A stretch of 64,000 nucleotides of DNA from an uncultured Cyclobacteriaceae bacterium (GTDB lineage: Bacteria > Bacteroidota > Bacteroidia > Cytophagales > Cyclobacteriaceae). Of the stretch, positions 25,835 to 35,249 are shown in pieces. The notes beneath the pieces were generated by a model. It was not told the DNA's origin and made no database searches. It saw only the letters and a list, made by a program, of their open reading frames with translations. Made by a program: the position numbers and the translations under genes. The stretch's first letter is position 1. Every line of letters begins with the position of its first letter. The stretch spans positions 62,001 through 126,000 of the forward strand of contig CAKZRQ010000062.1 of assembly GCA_937146645.1 (NCBI GenBank), written 5' to 3'.

Positions 25835-27312
25835 AGACTGGATTTAAAGTGATTCTTGAGTTCTTTCTTCACCACTTTACCCATCGCATTCCTCGGGAGA
25901 TCATCCATTGTTTTAACTATCCTGGGAATCTTATAGGAGGATAATTTCCCCTTCATCCATCCTTTAAACTTATCCAATTCAAATTCTCCATTCAAAATTA
26001 GAGCAGCCGCCACTATTTCTCCCCATTCTTCATCTTCGATGCCCACCACGCCACAATCCTTTATCCCAGGATACTTTCTCAGCACTTCTTCTATTTCCAG
26101 CGCAGAGAGCTTATATCCTCCTGACTTAATTATGTCAACCGAACTTCTTCCGATAATCTTTAACACCCCATCATTTTCAATGGCAATATCTCCAGTTTTG
26201 AACCAGCCATCTTCAGAAAACGCCTTCTCAGTGGCTTCTTTCCTTTCCCAATACTCCTTGAAAACACTTGGCCCTTTGATCCAAATCTCTCCATCTTCGC
26301 CCCTTGCGACCTCCATTCCTTGCTCATCCACTAGCTTTAACTCCACCCCAGGTAATGGCTTTCCGATATGCCCCGGAACCCTTTCCCCTTCATAAGAATT
26401 GCTCACTGCCATTCCGATTTCTGTCATACCATATCGCTCCAGCAAAACATGCCCACTAATCGATTTCCACTTTTCTAATACTGAAACGGGAAGAGCAGCC
26501 GATCCTGAGACCATAAGCCTCATATTTCTCAGTCCTTCGGACAAAGCTGATTTCTTCCCTTTCTCACTTTCTTCCCAAAATGAAATCAGTTTAAAATAAA
26601 TCGTAGGAACAGCCATAAAGAGATTCACCTCCTCCGAGGAAATTCTTTCCCAAACCTTTTCGGCATTGAATGGCATAAATTCGCAGGTGGCACCAGACCA
26701 AAGTGCACATGACAAAACATTTATGATTCCATGCACATGATGAAGTGGTAGAACATTGATGATATGATCGTCAGAAGACCATTGCCAGAAATCCACAAGA
26801 CAGGAAATCTGAGCTTCAATATTCGCATGTGTGGTCACCACACCTTTGGGGTTTCCCGTAGTTCCTGAGGTGTACAGGATCATGGCTCGACGATCTGAAC
26901 TCACATTTGGCAAAGTGTAAGGTGCACTGGCGATATCGGTTAGACGGATCACTCGAATCCCAGATCCATCAAGGATGGGCTCAATGGACGATAGCAAATC
27001 ATCCTGAACAATAATCTGGCTGAGCTTCGTGTCTTTGAAAATATATTCTATTGAGCTCGAAGGTGCCTTGGGGTGAATGGGGACGGCTATCCCTCCTGCT
27101 CTCCAAACCGCCCATTGGGATTTGACATAATCATATCCGGGCTTGACGAGTATACCAATTCTTTGCTCTTGGAGATCTTCCTCATTACCCAGTAAAACTT
27201 TTGCGAAATGAGCCGAATCATGCAGAAGTTGATCATAAGTGTAAGAACTCTGGCCTGAAATTATAGCAACTTTATTTCGAAACTCTTGGGCTCTCTCGAT
27301 TAATTGAATCAT
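25831..27312 (-). CDS. malonyl-CoA synthetase-like AMP-forming acyl-CoA ligase
   Basis: 493 residues, ANL superfamily. The AMP-binding motif YTSGTTGNPKGVV, the GWFKTGDIA motif, the hinge GRSSVDIIKSGGYKLSALEIEE and the C-terminal catalytic Lys in GKVVKKEL are present. The 'RSSVDIIKSGGYK' hinge is typical of MatB/ACSF3 malonyl-CoA synthetases, and the gene heads the operon with MadL and MadM. It probably converts imported malonate to malonyl-CoA. matB would be the gene name, but the enzyme's specificity is not proven here, so no symbol is given. Confidence 0.85.
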   Translation of the reverse strand: MIQLIERAQEFRNKVAIISGQSSYTYDQLLHDSAHFAKVLLGNEEDLQEQRIGILVKPGYDYVKSQWAVWRAGGIAVPIHPKAPSSSIEYIFKDTKLSQIIVQDDLLSSIEPILDGSGIRVIRLTDIASAPYTLPNVSSDRRAMILYTSGTTGNPKGVVTTHANIEAQISCLVDFWQWSSDDHIINVLPLHHVHGIINVLSCALWSGATCEFMPFNAEKVWERISSEEVNLFMAVPTIYFKLISFWEESEKGKKSALSEGLRNMRLMVSGSAALPVSVLEKWKSISGHVLLERYGMTEIGMAVSNSYEGERVPGHIGKPLPGVELKLVDEQGMEVARGEDGEIWIKGPSVFKEYWERKEATEKAFSEDGWFKTGDIAIENDGVLKIIGRSSVDIIKSGGYKLSALEIEEVLRKYPGIKDCGVVGIEDEEWGEIVAAALILNGEFELDKFKGWMKGKLSSYKIPRIVKTMDDLPRNAMGKVVKKELKNHFKSSL

Positions 27313-27480
27313 GCTAGTGGATGGTGAAAAACAATTCGACTTAAGATACTAAGCGCATTTCAAACTCAGCATCAATTGAAAATTAATGGATAAAAAAACT
27401 GACTATTGGTAGAGAATTACTGGATCACAACGCTATGAACTTGATTTTTACTATTTTCCATAACCCAACACTATCACAAA

Positions 27481-28020
27481 ATGGCTAAGCACAAAATCCA
27501 ATTCAATTGGGGAACTATCATCGCACTTTTGGTGAGTTTCGCAGCTTTGATCACCACTATCTATGAGGCGAATATTCTAAAATCACAGCAGCAAGCAATG
27601 GTCTGGCCTTACTTTGAAGTAGGTCCAACATACAATGGAGAGGGCTTTGGCTTTAGAGCCAAAAACAGTGGAACAGGCCCAGCTATAATTACCTCGGTTG
27701 AAGTTCTTCATAATGGCGAGCCCATTGGAAGCTTTATGGAATTGCTCCGTGATGTGTCGCCGAAAGACTCTGTGGTGAATTTATACAACTACAATTACCA
27801 AAGCCTGAACAATACAGTATTTCCTCCGGGAGAAGAACGGATGGTGTTTTTCATGAAATGGTCTCCGCTTAATAGAATGTTGGAGCAGAGAGTGGGAGAA
27901 ATTGACATCAAAGTTGAGTATAAGTCTGTCTTGGATGACTACTGGACGTATACACTAAGTACTGGCGAACACGTACAGGAACGCTTTCAATCCAGCAAGG
28001 AGTTCTTCACTTCGGATTGA
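27481..28020 (+). CDS. single-pass membrane protein of unknown function
   Basis: 179 residues. One N-terminal membrane helix (about 11-30, WGTIIALLVSFAALITTIY), then a ~145-residue domain of mixed strands with NSGTGPAIITSVEVLHNGEP and PPGEERMVFF. This looks like a beta-sandwich facing the periplasm, or the cytoplasm depending on topology. I know no named family with confidence. It is monocistronic and convergent with the ABC/M1 gene; a palindrome covers both stops. Confidence 0.7.
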   Translation: MAKHKIQFNWGTIIALLVSFAALITTIYEANILKSQQQAMVWPYFEVGPTYNGEGFGFRAKNSGTGPAIITSVEVLHNGEPIGSFMELLRDVSPKDSVVNLYNYNYQSLNNTVFPPGEERMVFFMKWSPLNRMLEQRVGEIDIKVEYKSVLDDYWTYTLSTGEHVQERFQSSKEFFTSD

Positions 28021-28032
28021 CTAAGTCAATCC
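28014..28032. terminator. bidirectional palindrome overlapping two convergent stop codons
   Basis: Nine-base arms GGATTGACT and AGTCAATCC around one central base, perfectly complementary (as RNA, about a 7-bp stem with a 5-base loop). It covers the stop codon of the plus-strand gene (28018-28020) and of the minus-strand ABC/M1 gene (28026-28028). There is no T-tract on either side, so it may be a Rho-independent terminator of unusual form or a transcript-end stabiliser. Confidence 0.45.
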
Positions 28033-31000
28033 ACTTCATAAAATATCTGATCAATCAATTCGTCAAGCTCATGCTTAGTGAATGCCTTCAGTGAATTCAC
28101 GAAATCATCACTGGTTGGATAGATGTCCCGACCTTTCCAATCCCAAAGGAAATCATTCAAGAAGGAATCGAATGCATCCTGACCTATCTCTTCACTCAGA
28201 TCGAATAAGCTAAATGCACCTTTACCATAAGAAATAAACTGCTGAGAAGGTTGAACTCTCGCTAGATTTGGTTCTTCGATGGTTAGATTAAGCTTTCCAT
28301 TTTTGTAGCGCTCCTTTTGAAGACCATAAAATTCCTTGGATGCTTCCTGGCTTTGGCTTTCAGCCAATAGTCTGAGCATCTGATACTCCGTAATACTTTC
28401 AGTGATCATAGTAGCGCCTTGGGCATGAGCTGGAATCACTTCATTCCCCCACCAAAAGTGCATAGTTTCATGAGCAGCAACATAATAGGCGATGTCAATC
28501 TTTTCAGGCTGCAAGTCAGGCGAAGCTAGGAACCGCAATTCTGATAGCACCAGATTATTTCCATAAACCGTGGCGAAGCTGCCTTCAGACAGAGGAAACT
28601 CAATGACTCGGATTTCATCATAGGGGTATTCTGTAAACCTTTCTTCAGAGAACCTAATCGCATCCCTCACACCATCCACAAAGGACTTTTCTATCCCTTT
28701 ATGAAGGCTATACACTACCACCTTTTTATCCCCGAACTCAAACTCTTCCGGAATATAATTCGCTGAAGTAATTCCAAAAGAGAACTTAATCGGCTGAAGT
28801 GTTTTGTACTGATAAATTGCTCGATCATTCAGGATTTTCTCACTGATCAAGTTACCGGGAGCTATCGCAATCTGATCAGGACTTGTACTTATGGTAAATT
28901 CCAAATCCACCAAATCAGAATCAATTGCCTGATAGTTTCTCTTCTCTACTCCTGGTGACTGTGGGTCTGGAAGCTCGTTAGAAAAATTATATCCAAGCCT
29001 GGGAAAGATGTCAGATCGTAAGAAAGTACCATTACTCAAAACCGGAGAGTTCCTTTCAAAGAGCGTATTGTCCGTGCTTTTAATTTTGAAATTAAGTGTG
29101 GTCGAATCTCCAACTGCCAATCCTTCATCCAATTGAAATAAAAAGACTTTGAGCCCCTTATTCTCTAGCAGAATGGAATTTGGAGCTTCCAGACTCAACT
29201 CGGTCTGTTCGTCAAAGCCTGTCTTGATAATCAGTTTATCGATGACCTCATCGCTTTTATTAACCAAAGTATACTGGCCTTTGGCAACAAAGGAACGATT
29301 CTCAGGTAACAGATCAATCGAAGCTTTGATGCTGACTATTTTAGGAGAAGTTAGACCGTCGTATTGGGCAAAATCAGCCGTGAAATCCTTCATTACCTTC
29401 TCCCGGTCCAAATTCGCAAAACCAATTTCTTGCTCCGCTTCATAGATTTTGATTCCTGAAAATGTGAATCCAACCATGGCTATGATTAGGTATGAAACTG
29501 ATTTGAAGGAAATTCGCTTTTGGCCTATGGCCCAAAATTCTCTGAAAGAACTGACCAGCTCTCTTTGATAAAAAAGACTTCCAAACCAGAGTAGAACGCA
29601 TCCAATGAAGAAGGAATAAAAAGCCAGGGTAAAGTAGCTTTCCCCTTGGGTTCCCATGCCATTGAATATCGAATGAGAGATATTTGGAAGCAGATTAAAT
29701 TCTATCAATCTAGTATCGAATCCGAGATTTGAAATTCCCTGAGTACCAATCCAGCCGATAAAAAGCAGAAAGATTCCCAGATACAAATTCCGAAAAATGG
29801 TATGAACAAAGACAGAGGCGAAAATCCAGGTAATCAAGGGAATCCATGCCTGAATAAATACACAAAAAAAGTATAACCCAAGATCGAATTGGTAGTATCC
29901 TAGACTCACCTGAACGATCATTCCTGCGATAATAAAAAGGCAGAGCATGATAAACTGCATGCTTATTAAACTTAGCAGCTTAGAAAAAAGAAAGACAGAA
30001 TTAGAGAAAGGGCTGATAGCGACTAATTCATGCATTTGTGATTGTCGCTCCCTGTGAATAATCAGACCGGAAAAAATAAAAGTAGACAGTACCACAATCA
30101 TGGAATAAGGAATAAATGGTAGGCCCACGATAAATTGAGTGGCCGGAACAAGTACAAATTCCTCGCTGGTACTTACTCGAATAATTGTGAAAACTACTCC
30201 AGTGATTCCTAGAGCGGTCAAAACCCAGAATATTGGACTCTTTATGATCTTCAATAACCCGATCCTGACTCCAGCCCAAATAACCTGAAGCTTGGCTCCA
30301 AAATCATAGGTCTTGGCAGCTACCATTCGAGCTGATTTCTCAAGAATTCTAGGAGCTTCAGACTCCGATTTTTGCTTTATTGCCCATGGAAAGCTTCTTT
30401 CTAACCTTTCTACGAAACCAAAGCTTCTATATGCGTAAAGAAAAAAGAGCCCTGAAAGAAAAAGCCAAAGTGCACGATTATAAATTACTAAAGAGGAAAT
30501 GGGAAGAGCGAGCTCATTTTTGCTTTGGATGTCCCAATCCTTTTGAATGAAGGCAGAGGTATTTTGCCCGATAGGGTCAAACAGAGCAATTAAATAGCCA
30601 TTTCCGGCAAATGCATTTTCAGTAATCAGTTGGATTATCGTGGGCACTATAACCACTCCAAAAGCCGCATAGATATTTCTTGTCATCATGACTACCGCAA
30701 AAGTGATCATGGCAAGAATCAACCAATTTGGAAACAGGTAAACCAAAAACACTTGCAGATAAGCGCCCATAGAAAACTCACCCAGCAGGTTAGGATTTAA
30801 TCCCGGGAGATGCTCCGCAAAAATGAATGTGCCCATCACAAGAAAAGACACAATGAGTAGTAGCAAAAAACCTGCTGTCAATCGACCCAAAAGGTAATCT
30901 TTCTTCAGAATCGGAAAACTGTAAATTATGCTATGGGCGTTTCCTTTGTAATCTTTGTAGAGACTACCTCCCACGAAAATTGGCAGCAAGACGAATAGAA

Positions 31001-31208
31001 GTTTGTGATAAGAAAGAAGCGTATCATTGATACCCGAAAAGGAATTCAGATGTCTTCTCATCTCCTCATGAACCGGAACAGGATCGAAAAGGCCTAAGGA
31101 TCCGGCATAAATCAAAAAGCCAAACCCCATAAAGACCAGAAGGTAGAAATACGTTTCCCACTTCCTCAACCAGTAGGAAAGCTCATGAAGGAATTCAAGC
31201 TTAAACAT
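28026..31208 (-). CDS. ABC transporter permease fused to an M1-family aminopeptidase
   Basis: 1060 residues. The first ~590 have about 12 membrane segments in two ABC-2-like permease halves. The C-terminal ~430 form an extracytoplasmic M1-type metallopeptidase domain with HETMH at 913-917. The third zinc ligand is probably Glu937 in MITESITEY, giving HExxH-X19-E, one longer than the classical M1 spacing. A GAMEN motif is not obvious. Such fusions recur in Bacteroidota as 'ABC transporter permease/M1 family aminopeptidase'; their substrate is unknown. Its start lies inside the end of the ABC ATPase gene (8-base overlap). Confidence 0.9.
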   Translation of the reverse strand: MFKLEFLHELSYWLRKWETYFYLLVFMGFGFLIYAGSLGLFDPVPVHEEMRRHLNSFSGINDTLLSYHKLLFVLLPIFVGGSLYKDYKGNAHSIIYSFPILKKDYLLGRLTAGFLLLLIVSFLVMGTFIFAEHLPGLNPNLLGEFSMGAYLQVFLVYLFPNWLILAMITFAVVMMTRNIYAAFGVVIVPTIIQLITENAFAGNGYLIALFDPIGQNTSAFIQKDWDIQSKNELALPISSLVIYNRALWLFLSGLFFLYAYRSFGFVERLERSFPWAIKQKSESEAPRILEKSARMVAAKTYDFGAKLQVIWAGVRIGLLKIIKSPIFWVLTALGITGVVFTIIRVSTSEEFVLVPATQFIVGLPFIPYSMIVVLSTFIFSGLIIHRERQSQMHELVAISPFSNSVFLFSKLLSLISMQFIMLCLFIIAGMIVQVSLGYYQFDLGLYFFCVFIQAWIPLITWIFASVFVHTIFRNLYLGIFLLFIGWIGTQGISNLGFDTRLIEFNLLPNISHSIFNGMGTQGESYFTLAFYSFFIGCVLLWFGSLFYQRELVSSFREFWAIGQKRISFKSVSYLIIAMVGFTFSGIKIYEAEQEIGFANLDREKVMKDFTADFAQYDGLTSPKIVSIKASIDLLPENRSFVAKGQYTLVNKSDEVIDKLIIKTGFDEQTELSLEAPNSILLENKGLKVFLFQLDEGLAVGDSTTLNFKIKSTDNTLFERNSPVLSNGTFLRSDIFPRLGYNFSNELPDPQSPGVEKRNYQAIDSDLVDLEFTISTSPDQIAIAPGNLISEKILNDRAIYQYKTLQPIKFSFGITSANYIPEEFEFGDKKVVVYSLHKGIEKSFVDGVRDAIRFSEERFTEYPYDEIRVIEFPLSEGSFATVYGNNLVLSELRFLASPDLQPEKIDIAYYVAAHETMHFWWGNEVIPAHAQGATMITESITEYQMLRLLAESQSQEASKEFYGLQKERYKNGKLNLTIEEPNLARVQPSQQFISYGKGAFSLFDLSEEIGQDAFDSFLNDFLWDWKGRDIYPTSDDFVNSLKAFTKHELDELIDQIFYEVD

Positions 31209-32100
31209 ACTCTTTAGAATCCTTCAGTGAATGGAAATACACATCTCCTAATTCCGGCACCAGGCTTTCCCAATTGGCCTCAATAGAATCTAGTTTGCTT
31301 TTTTCATTTTCATAGACCCTGATGAAAATGAAATTGTCAGGAGTGTACGATGAGGATAAAACTTCCAGGCTTCTTTCGAATTCAGGAAGCCTCTCGGGGT
31401 TAATCTTGGCACCCCAGATATTCCCTTTTAACTGAAGAATACCATCTTGAGGCTTGAGATGATTGACTACTTGTCCTTTATTAATGATTGCCATATCATG
31501 GCAAAGCTCATTTACGTCTGCCACAATGTGGGTAGAAAGAATGACTGTATTTACGCTTCCTATGGCTCGAATTACATTTAGAAACCGAGTCCTTTCTGCA
31601 GGATCCAGTCCGGCTGTAGGCTCGTCTACGATTATGAGCTTTGGATCATTCAGAAGAAGCTGAGCAATGCCAAAGCGCCTTTTCATACCACCGGAGTAAG
31701 ATGACACACTCTTTTTCCGTGCCTCATATAGGTTGGTAAGTTCCAAAACCTGATCGACCAATATGCTTCTTTCTTTCTTACTGGTTATTCCTTTCAAAAT
31801 TGAAAAGTAGTCGAGTAATCGTTCAGCTGACTCTCCTTGATACACTCCAAAGTCCTGAGGCAGGTAACCCAATATTTTGCGAAGCTCCATGGGCTCATTC
31901 AGTACGTTGATATCATTAAAAAATATTTCTCCTGAATCAGGTAATTGCAACGTGGCTATGGTTCGCATCAGGCTGGATTTGCCAGCGCCATTTGGGCCCA
32001 GGAGACCAAACATTCCTGAAACAGAATCCAGACTAAGCTCATCCAAAGCTTTAACTCCGTTTGAGTATTTCTTACTTATATTATTGATTATTAGCGACAT
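31201..32100 (-). CDS. ABC transporter ATP-binding protein
   Basis: 299 residues. Walker A GPNGAGKSS (about 34-42), Q-loop GYLPQDFGVY, signature SYSGGMKRR, Walker B LIIVDEPTAGLD and the switch His in VILSTHIV are all intact, so it is an active ATPase of the ABC-2 export group. It partners the permease/M1 fusion with which it overlaps, and follows the S41 peptidase gene by 16 bases. Confidence 0.95.
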   Translation of the reverse strand: MSLIINNISKKYSNGVKALDELSLDSVSGMFGLLGPNGAGKSSLMRTIATLQLPDSGEIFFNDINVLNEPMELRKILGYLPQDFGVYQGESAERLLDYFSILKGITSKKERSILVDQVLELTNLYEARKKSVSSYSGGMKRRFGIAQLLLNDPKLIIVDEPTAGLDPAERTRFLNVIRAIGSVNTVILSTHIVADVNELCHDMAIINKGQVVNHLKPQDGILQLKGNIWGAKINPERLPEFERSLEVLSSSYTPDNFIFIRVYENEKSKLDSIEANWESLVPELGDVYFHSLKDSKEYV

Positions 32101-32116
32101 ATAGTTCGTTTAAATT

Positions 32117-33910
32117 CTATCTTTCCTGAATCAGCTCTTCGAGAATGTATTGCTTTTGGGTATCTATCCCATTTCGAAAATCTAAGAGAGTCTGACTTAT
32201 TTCTACATCTGGTAAGATCCCCTGATTAGGTGCATCCTTGGTGTAAAACATCCCCATAATTGGGAAGTCAATTTCAATTTGGGAATTCGGAAGTGTCAGG
32301 AATACCAGCTGCCCTCCATTGATTCCTTGTTGGTTACCGCCTGTCTCCTCTCCCACCAAAAGCCCTAGATCGAATCGACGTGCAGCGGATGCAGTATAGT
32401 AGGCAAGTGAAGCATTCTTCGGCCCAATAAGCCAGTAGAGATTCCCTTTGAAATAGCTTCCTTTCTTTTTATTCTTTTGATCTACAAATGCCTCTTCAGG
32501 ATAAGCATAGTATCCATTAATCTTTTCTTTTGGATCTGGATGATAGTACCATGGATCATCTCCACCCCAACTTTTTGAATTAGCTTTGATATTCTCAGGG
32601 AATTCGAGATATCTGGTCCGACCTTCGAAATCATCGATGGTAATCCGATCTACATCCAGATAAGTCAGTAATTCATCCAGCATTTCGTCATTACCACCAT
32701 TGTTGTCTCTGATATCGATAATGAGATTTGCGATTTTCTCTTTTTTGAGCTTTGCAAAGCTCTGTTTTAAAAACTCTCCATAATCTAGAGTGAGTCGTTT
32801 CCAACCCATCAAACCGTAAGAACCAATTTTTAATAAGCCTGTGTGATCATTGATTATTTCGAAAGAAATCAGATCATTCCTCACTTTGGGAAAGTCAGGA
32901 TAGCGTTCTGTAAGGATATCAGTTCTGTCAAAACGAGTGATATATTCAAGAGAAATGGACTCTTCCAAAGTTTCCTCTGGTCTGCTTATGCTTAACTCCA
33001 GCACTTCATTTTCCAAGGGATAAAGTAATGGATATAGCACGTCAAAAATGTCGTATCGAAAGTCATACGCCTCAATTTCTGACATAGCTCGCCTTGATTT
33101 TGGAGTGTTTCCATCGCTTGGGATATACTCCTCCATCTTAGCATAGATTTTCTCAACTTCAACTCCATTAATCGTATGAATTACCGTTCCCATAGGAATA
33201 ATGGCATCACTTGAAGCATCAAAAGTGACGACCATTTTACCTTCGATCCATCGGAATGCAAAAGGCATCTTATCCTTTTGCCTATGAATTACAGACTTGA
33301 TGATCTTGTTTTGATTGTAAAGAGAAGCAGCCGTATGTCCACATTCCAGGGCACTAAGGGTTTTGCTCAAAGCCAAATAGGCCTCTCCATATGATTTTGG
33401 AGTCGAGAATTTTTGCTTGAGCTCTGCGAGGCTTTTTTTGATTTTGGCACTATCAGCAAAGCGATAAGTTCCTGGGTGAAGGTCCAGAATCATTTGCTCC
33501 ACCAATTCATAGTCTTCCAGAAGTCCATTTGAAGGAATAGGTTCAAGTGTTTCTGGATCAATAAATTGCTCTACATCCCAAATGCTTTCTGAGTAGCTTT
33601 CCTTTTCAAGTACCAGATCACGATTTCCATTAGTCTCCCAATTCGGGTTAGAATCATCATCAAAAGTCACAAACTTAAATTCAATTCGATCTACCGAGTC
33701 TGGAAAATTCAATGAGACAGCATAGCCTGAATCCACTGGTGACAGTTTTAAGCTACTGTACCAACTCAAAGGAGGCGAATCACCCCGAATTCCGACTTGA
33801 TGACCTTCAGGTAATTGAATCTTACTTACAAAAAAATCTACCTTCTGCTGAGCAATTAACTCGGCAGAGGTAGAAATAATAAAGGATATTAGAATAAGTA
33901 CTTTGCGCAT
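32117..33910 (-). CDS. secreted S41-family peptidase
   Basis: 597 residues. Signal peptide (MRKVLILISFIISTSAELIA), an N-terminal beta-sandwich-like region (about 25-125), a helical segment (HPGTYRFADSAKIKKSLAELK) and a tricorn-type S41 core: LIIDIRDNNGGNDEM, nucleophile region GPKNASLAYYTAS, GEETGGNQQG. It is the first gene of a three-gene operon with the ABC ATPase and the ABC-permease/M1 fusion. Two peptidases of different classes in one ABC operon suggest a role in handling peptides, or in processing what the transporter exports. Confidence 0.88.
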   Translation of the reverse strand: MRKVLILISFIISTSAELIAQQKVDFFVSKIQLPEGHQVGIRGDSPPLSWYSSLKLSPVDSGYAVSLNFPDSVDRIEFKFVTFDDDSNPNWETNGNRDLVLEKESYSESIWDVEQFIDPETLEPIPSNGLLEDYELVEQMILDLHPGTYRFADSAKIKKSLAELKQKFSTPKSYGEAYLALSKTLSALECGHTAASLYNQNKIIKSVIHRQKDKMPFAFRWIEGKMVVTFDASSDAIIPMGTVIHTINGVEVEKIYAKMEEYIPSDGNTPKSRRAMSEIEAYDFRYDIFDVLYPLLYPLENEVLELSISRPEETLEESISLEYITRFDRTDILTERYPDFPKVRNDLISFEIINDHTGLLKIGSYGLMGWKRLTLDYGEFLKQSFAKLKKEKIANLIIDIRDNNGGNDEMLDELLTYLDVDRITIDDFEGRTRYLEFPENIKANSKSWGGDDPWYYHPDPKEKINGYYAYPEEAFVDQKNKKKGSYFKGNLYWLIGPKNASLAYYTASAARRFDLGLLVGEETGGNQQGINGGQLVFLTLPNSQIEIDFPIMGMFYTKDAPNQGILPDVEISQTLLDFRNGIDTQKQYILEELIQER

Positions 33911-34038
33911 TTCGAATGAGTTTGAAGTCTTAAGGCTTCAATATGAATCTCTCGAAATGGTTAATTTGGTTGATTACGGAATGATCCGCGGTACTAGTAT
34001 ACAAAAAAGTAGTAAGGATTGGAAAACAAGCTGATTCC

Positions 34039-35049
34039 CTAGTGAATCAAAGTTTCCACTTCATGTCTTCCAAACATCTTCACAAAGACCTCTTTTTTAA
34101 GGTTTCGACCAATAAAGACAAGCTTTCCAATCCGCTCCTCTCCTTCTTCCCAAGGTGAACCATCGGTCGCAATGAAAGAAGTTCTGGCAGACTGTAGAAT
34201 AACTCGATTAGGATAATCAGGAATTGCGATGTAGCCTTTAACCCTGTAAACCTGACTTCGATAAAGGTTTACGATTCTATTTAAATCAAGAGACAAACTG
34301 TCCAAGTCAAGTGGCTTGGGGAAGTTTATGGTGAAGGTTGTGATTTTATGTGAGTTACTCCCTTCTTCATGATCATGGTGATGATTGTGATGATGGTGCT
34401 CATGATGATGATGAGAATGATCGTGAGCCTTTTTCTCTATTGATCGAGATTTGGTGGTGCCAAATTCCTCAATCTTATCCATAGAAAAAGCTCCGAACTC
34501 GCCCTTCATAACTTCAGATTGTGGATTTATACCTTTTAGAGTATTCTCAATTTCCAAAAGCTTCTCATGAGACACAGTGTCTGATTTATTAATCAGAACG
34601 ACATCTGAAGCAACTATTTGCCGAAGGGCTTCCTCTGTTTCAGCAAGCCACTCTTCCACTAAACCCGCATCAACAAGGCAAATCACCTGTCTTAAATCAA
34701 AGTGAGCGTCAACCCTTGGGTCTTGTAAAAAAGCTTGGATAATCGACGTAGGATCGGCAATTCCAGTAGTTTCTATGACTAGACGATCAATGTCCTTTTT
34801 CTTTGTGGAAATCACTTCAAGTACATCCAAGAGTCCATCAGCAAGTGAGCAGCAAATGCATCCAGCATTTAATTCTACAATGTCTTCTACCCCATCCAAA
34901 ATGATGGCTCCATCGATATTGGTTTCTCCGCACTCATTTTCGATCACCATCACTCGGTCAGGCCTAACTTCCTCGACCAAATGGTTCAAAAATGTAGTTT
35001 TACCACTACCTAAAAAGCCGGTAATCAAATGAACAGGTATTCTTTTCAA
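34039..35049 (-). CDS. CobW/COG0523-family GTPase, putative zinc metallochaperone
   Basis: 336 residues if it starts at the TTG at 35049, giving LKRIPVHLITGFLGSGKTT. P-loop GFLGSGKT, the CxCC metal motif (CICCS) and a His-rich loop with more than a dozen histidines (HDHSHHHHEHHHHNHHH, about residues 215-232) are visible. COG0523 proteins move zinc or cobalt to client enzymes using GTP. The frame is open further to a TTG at 35133, but that lies in the operator and -33 region; the -7 element at 35102-35109 would put transcription start downstream of it. No ATG is available. Probably Zur-regulated. Confidence 0.85.
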   Translation of the reverse strand: MKRIPVHLITGFLGSGKTTFLNHLVEEVRPDRVMVIENECGETNIDGAIILDGVEDIVELNAGCICCSLADGLLDVLEVISTKKKDIDRLVIETTGIADPTSIIQAFLQDPRVDAHFDLRQVICLVDAGLVEEWLAETEEALRQIVASDVVLINKSDTVSHEKLLEIENTLKGINPQSEVMKGEFGAFSMDKIEEFGTTKSRSIEKKAHDHSHHHHEHHHHNHHHDHEEGSNSHKITTFTINFPKPLDLDSLSLDLNRIVNLYRSQVYRVKGYIAIPDYPNRVILQSARTSFIATDGSPWEEGEERIGKLVFIGRNLKKEVFVKMFGRHEVETLIH

Positions 35050-35101
35050 AGCTTTTCGATTTAGAGGTTCTAAATGACTTGGGATTAAATCCAGATGTCT
35101 A

Positions 35102-35133
35102 CAAAGATACTCCCAAAACTTACTTTTTTGCAA
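35102..35133 (-). promoter_or_regulatory. Bacteroidota-type promoter of the CobW-like gene
   Basis: On the minus strand TATCTTTG (35109-35102) matches the Bacteroidota -7 consensus TAnnTTTG, and TTG at 35133-35131 sits 21 bases upstream as a -33 element. Transcription would start near 35096, about 46 bases before the TTG start codon at 35049. Confidence 0.5.
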
Positions 35134-35143
35134 TAAAGTTGCA
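35129..35143. promoter_or_regulatory. TGCAA-N5-TTGCA inverted repeat, probable Zur/Fur-type operator
   Basis: A 15-bp pseudo-palindrome with perfect five-base outer arms, overlapping the -33 element of the CobW-like promoter. Size and symmetry suit a Fur-family repressor, and COG0523 chaperones with His-rich loops are classical Zur targets. No Zur gene lies in the window. Confidence 0.5.
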
Positions 35144-35202
35144 TTGCGATAGATTCCTTGATATTGATAATCAGATAATAAATTGGATGGGAGATAAATC
35201 CG

Positions 35203-35232
35203 TTGGAATTAAATCCAATTGAAGTAATTTTG
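35203..35232 (+). promoter_or_regulatory. Bacteroidota-type promoter of the GlnRS gene
   Basis: TTG (35203-35205), 19 bases, then TAATTTTG (35225-35232), matching TTG-N19-TAnnTTTG exactly. The transcript would start near 35238, leaving a leader of about 12 bases before the ATG at 35250. Confidence 0.6.
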
Positions 35233-35249
35233 AGCTTCAATTTTCTGAA

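Noticed and set aside
35050..35133. N-terminal 28-residue extension of the CobW-like protein
   Set aside because: It begins at a TTG within a putative promoter and operator; the P-loop protein starts naturally at the TTG at 35049.
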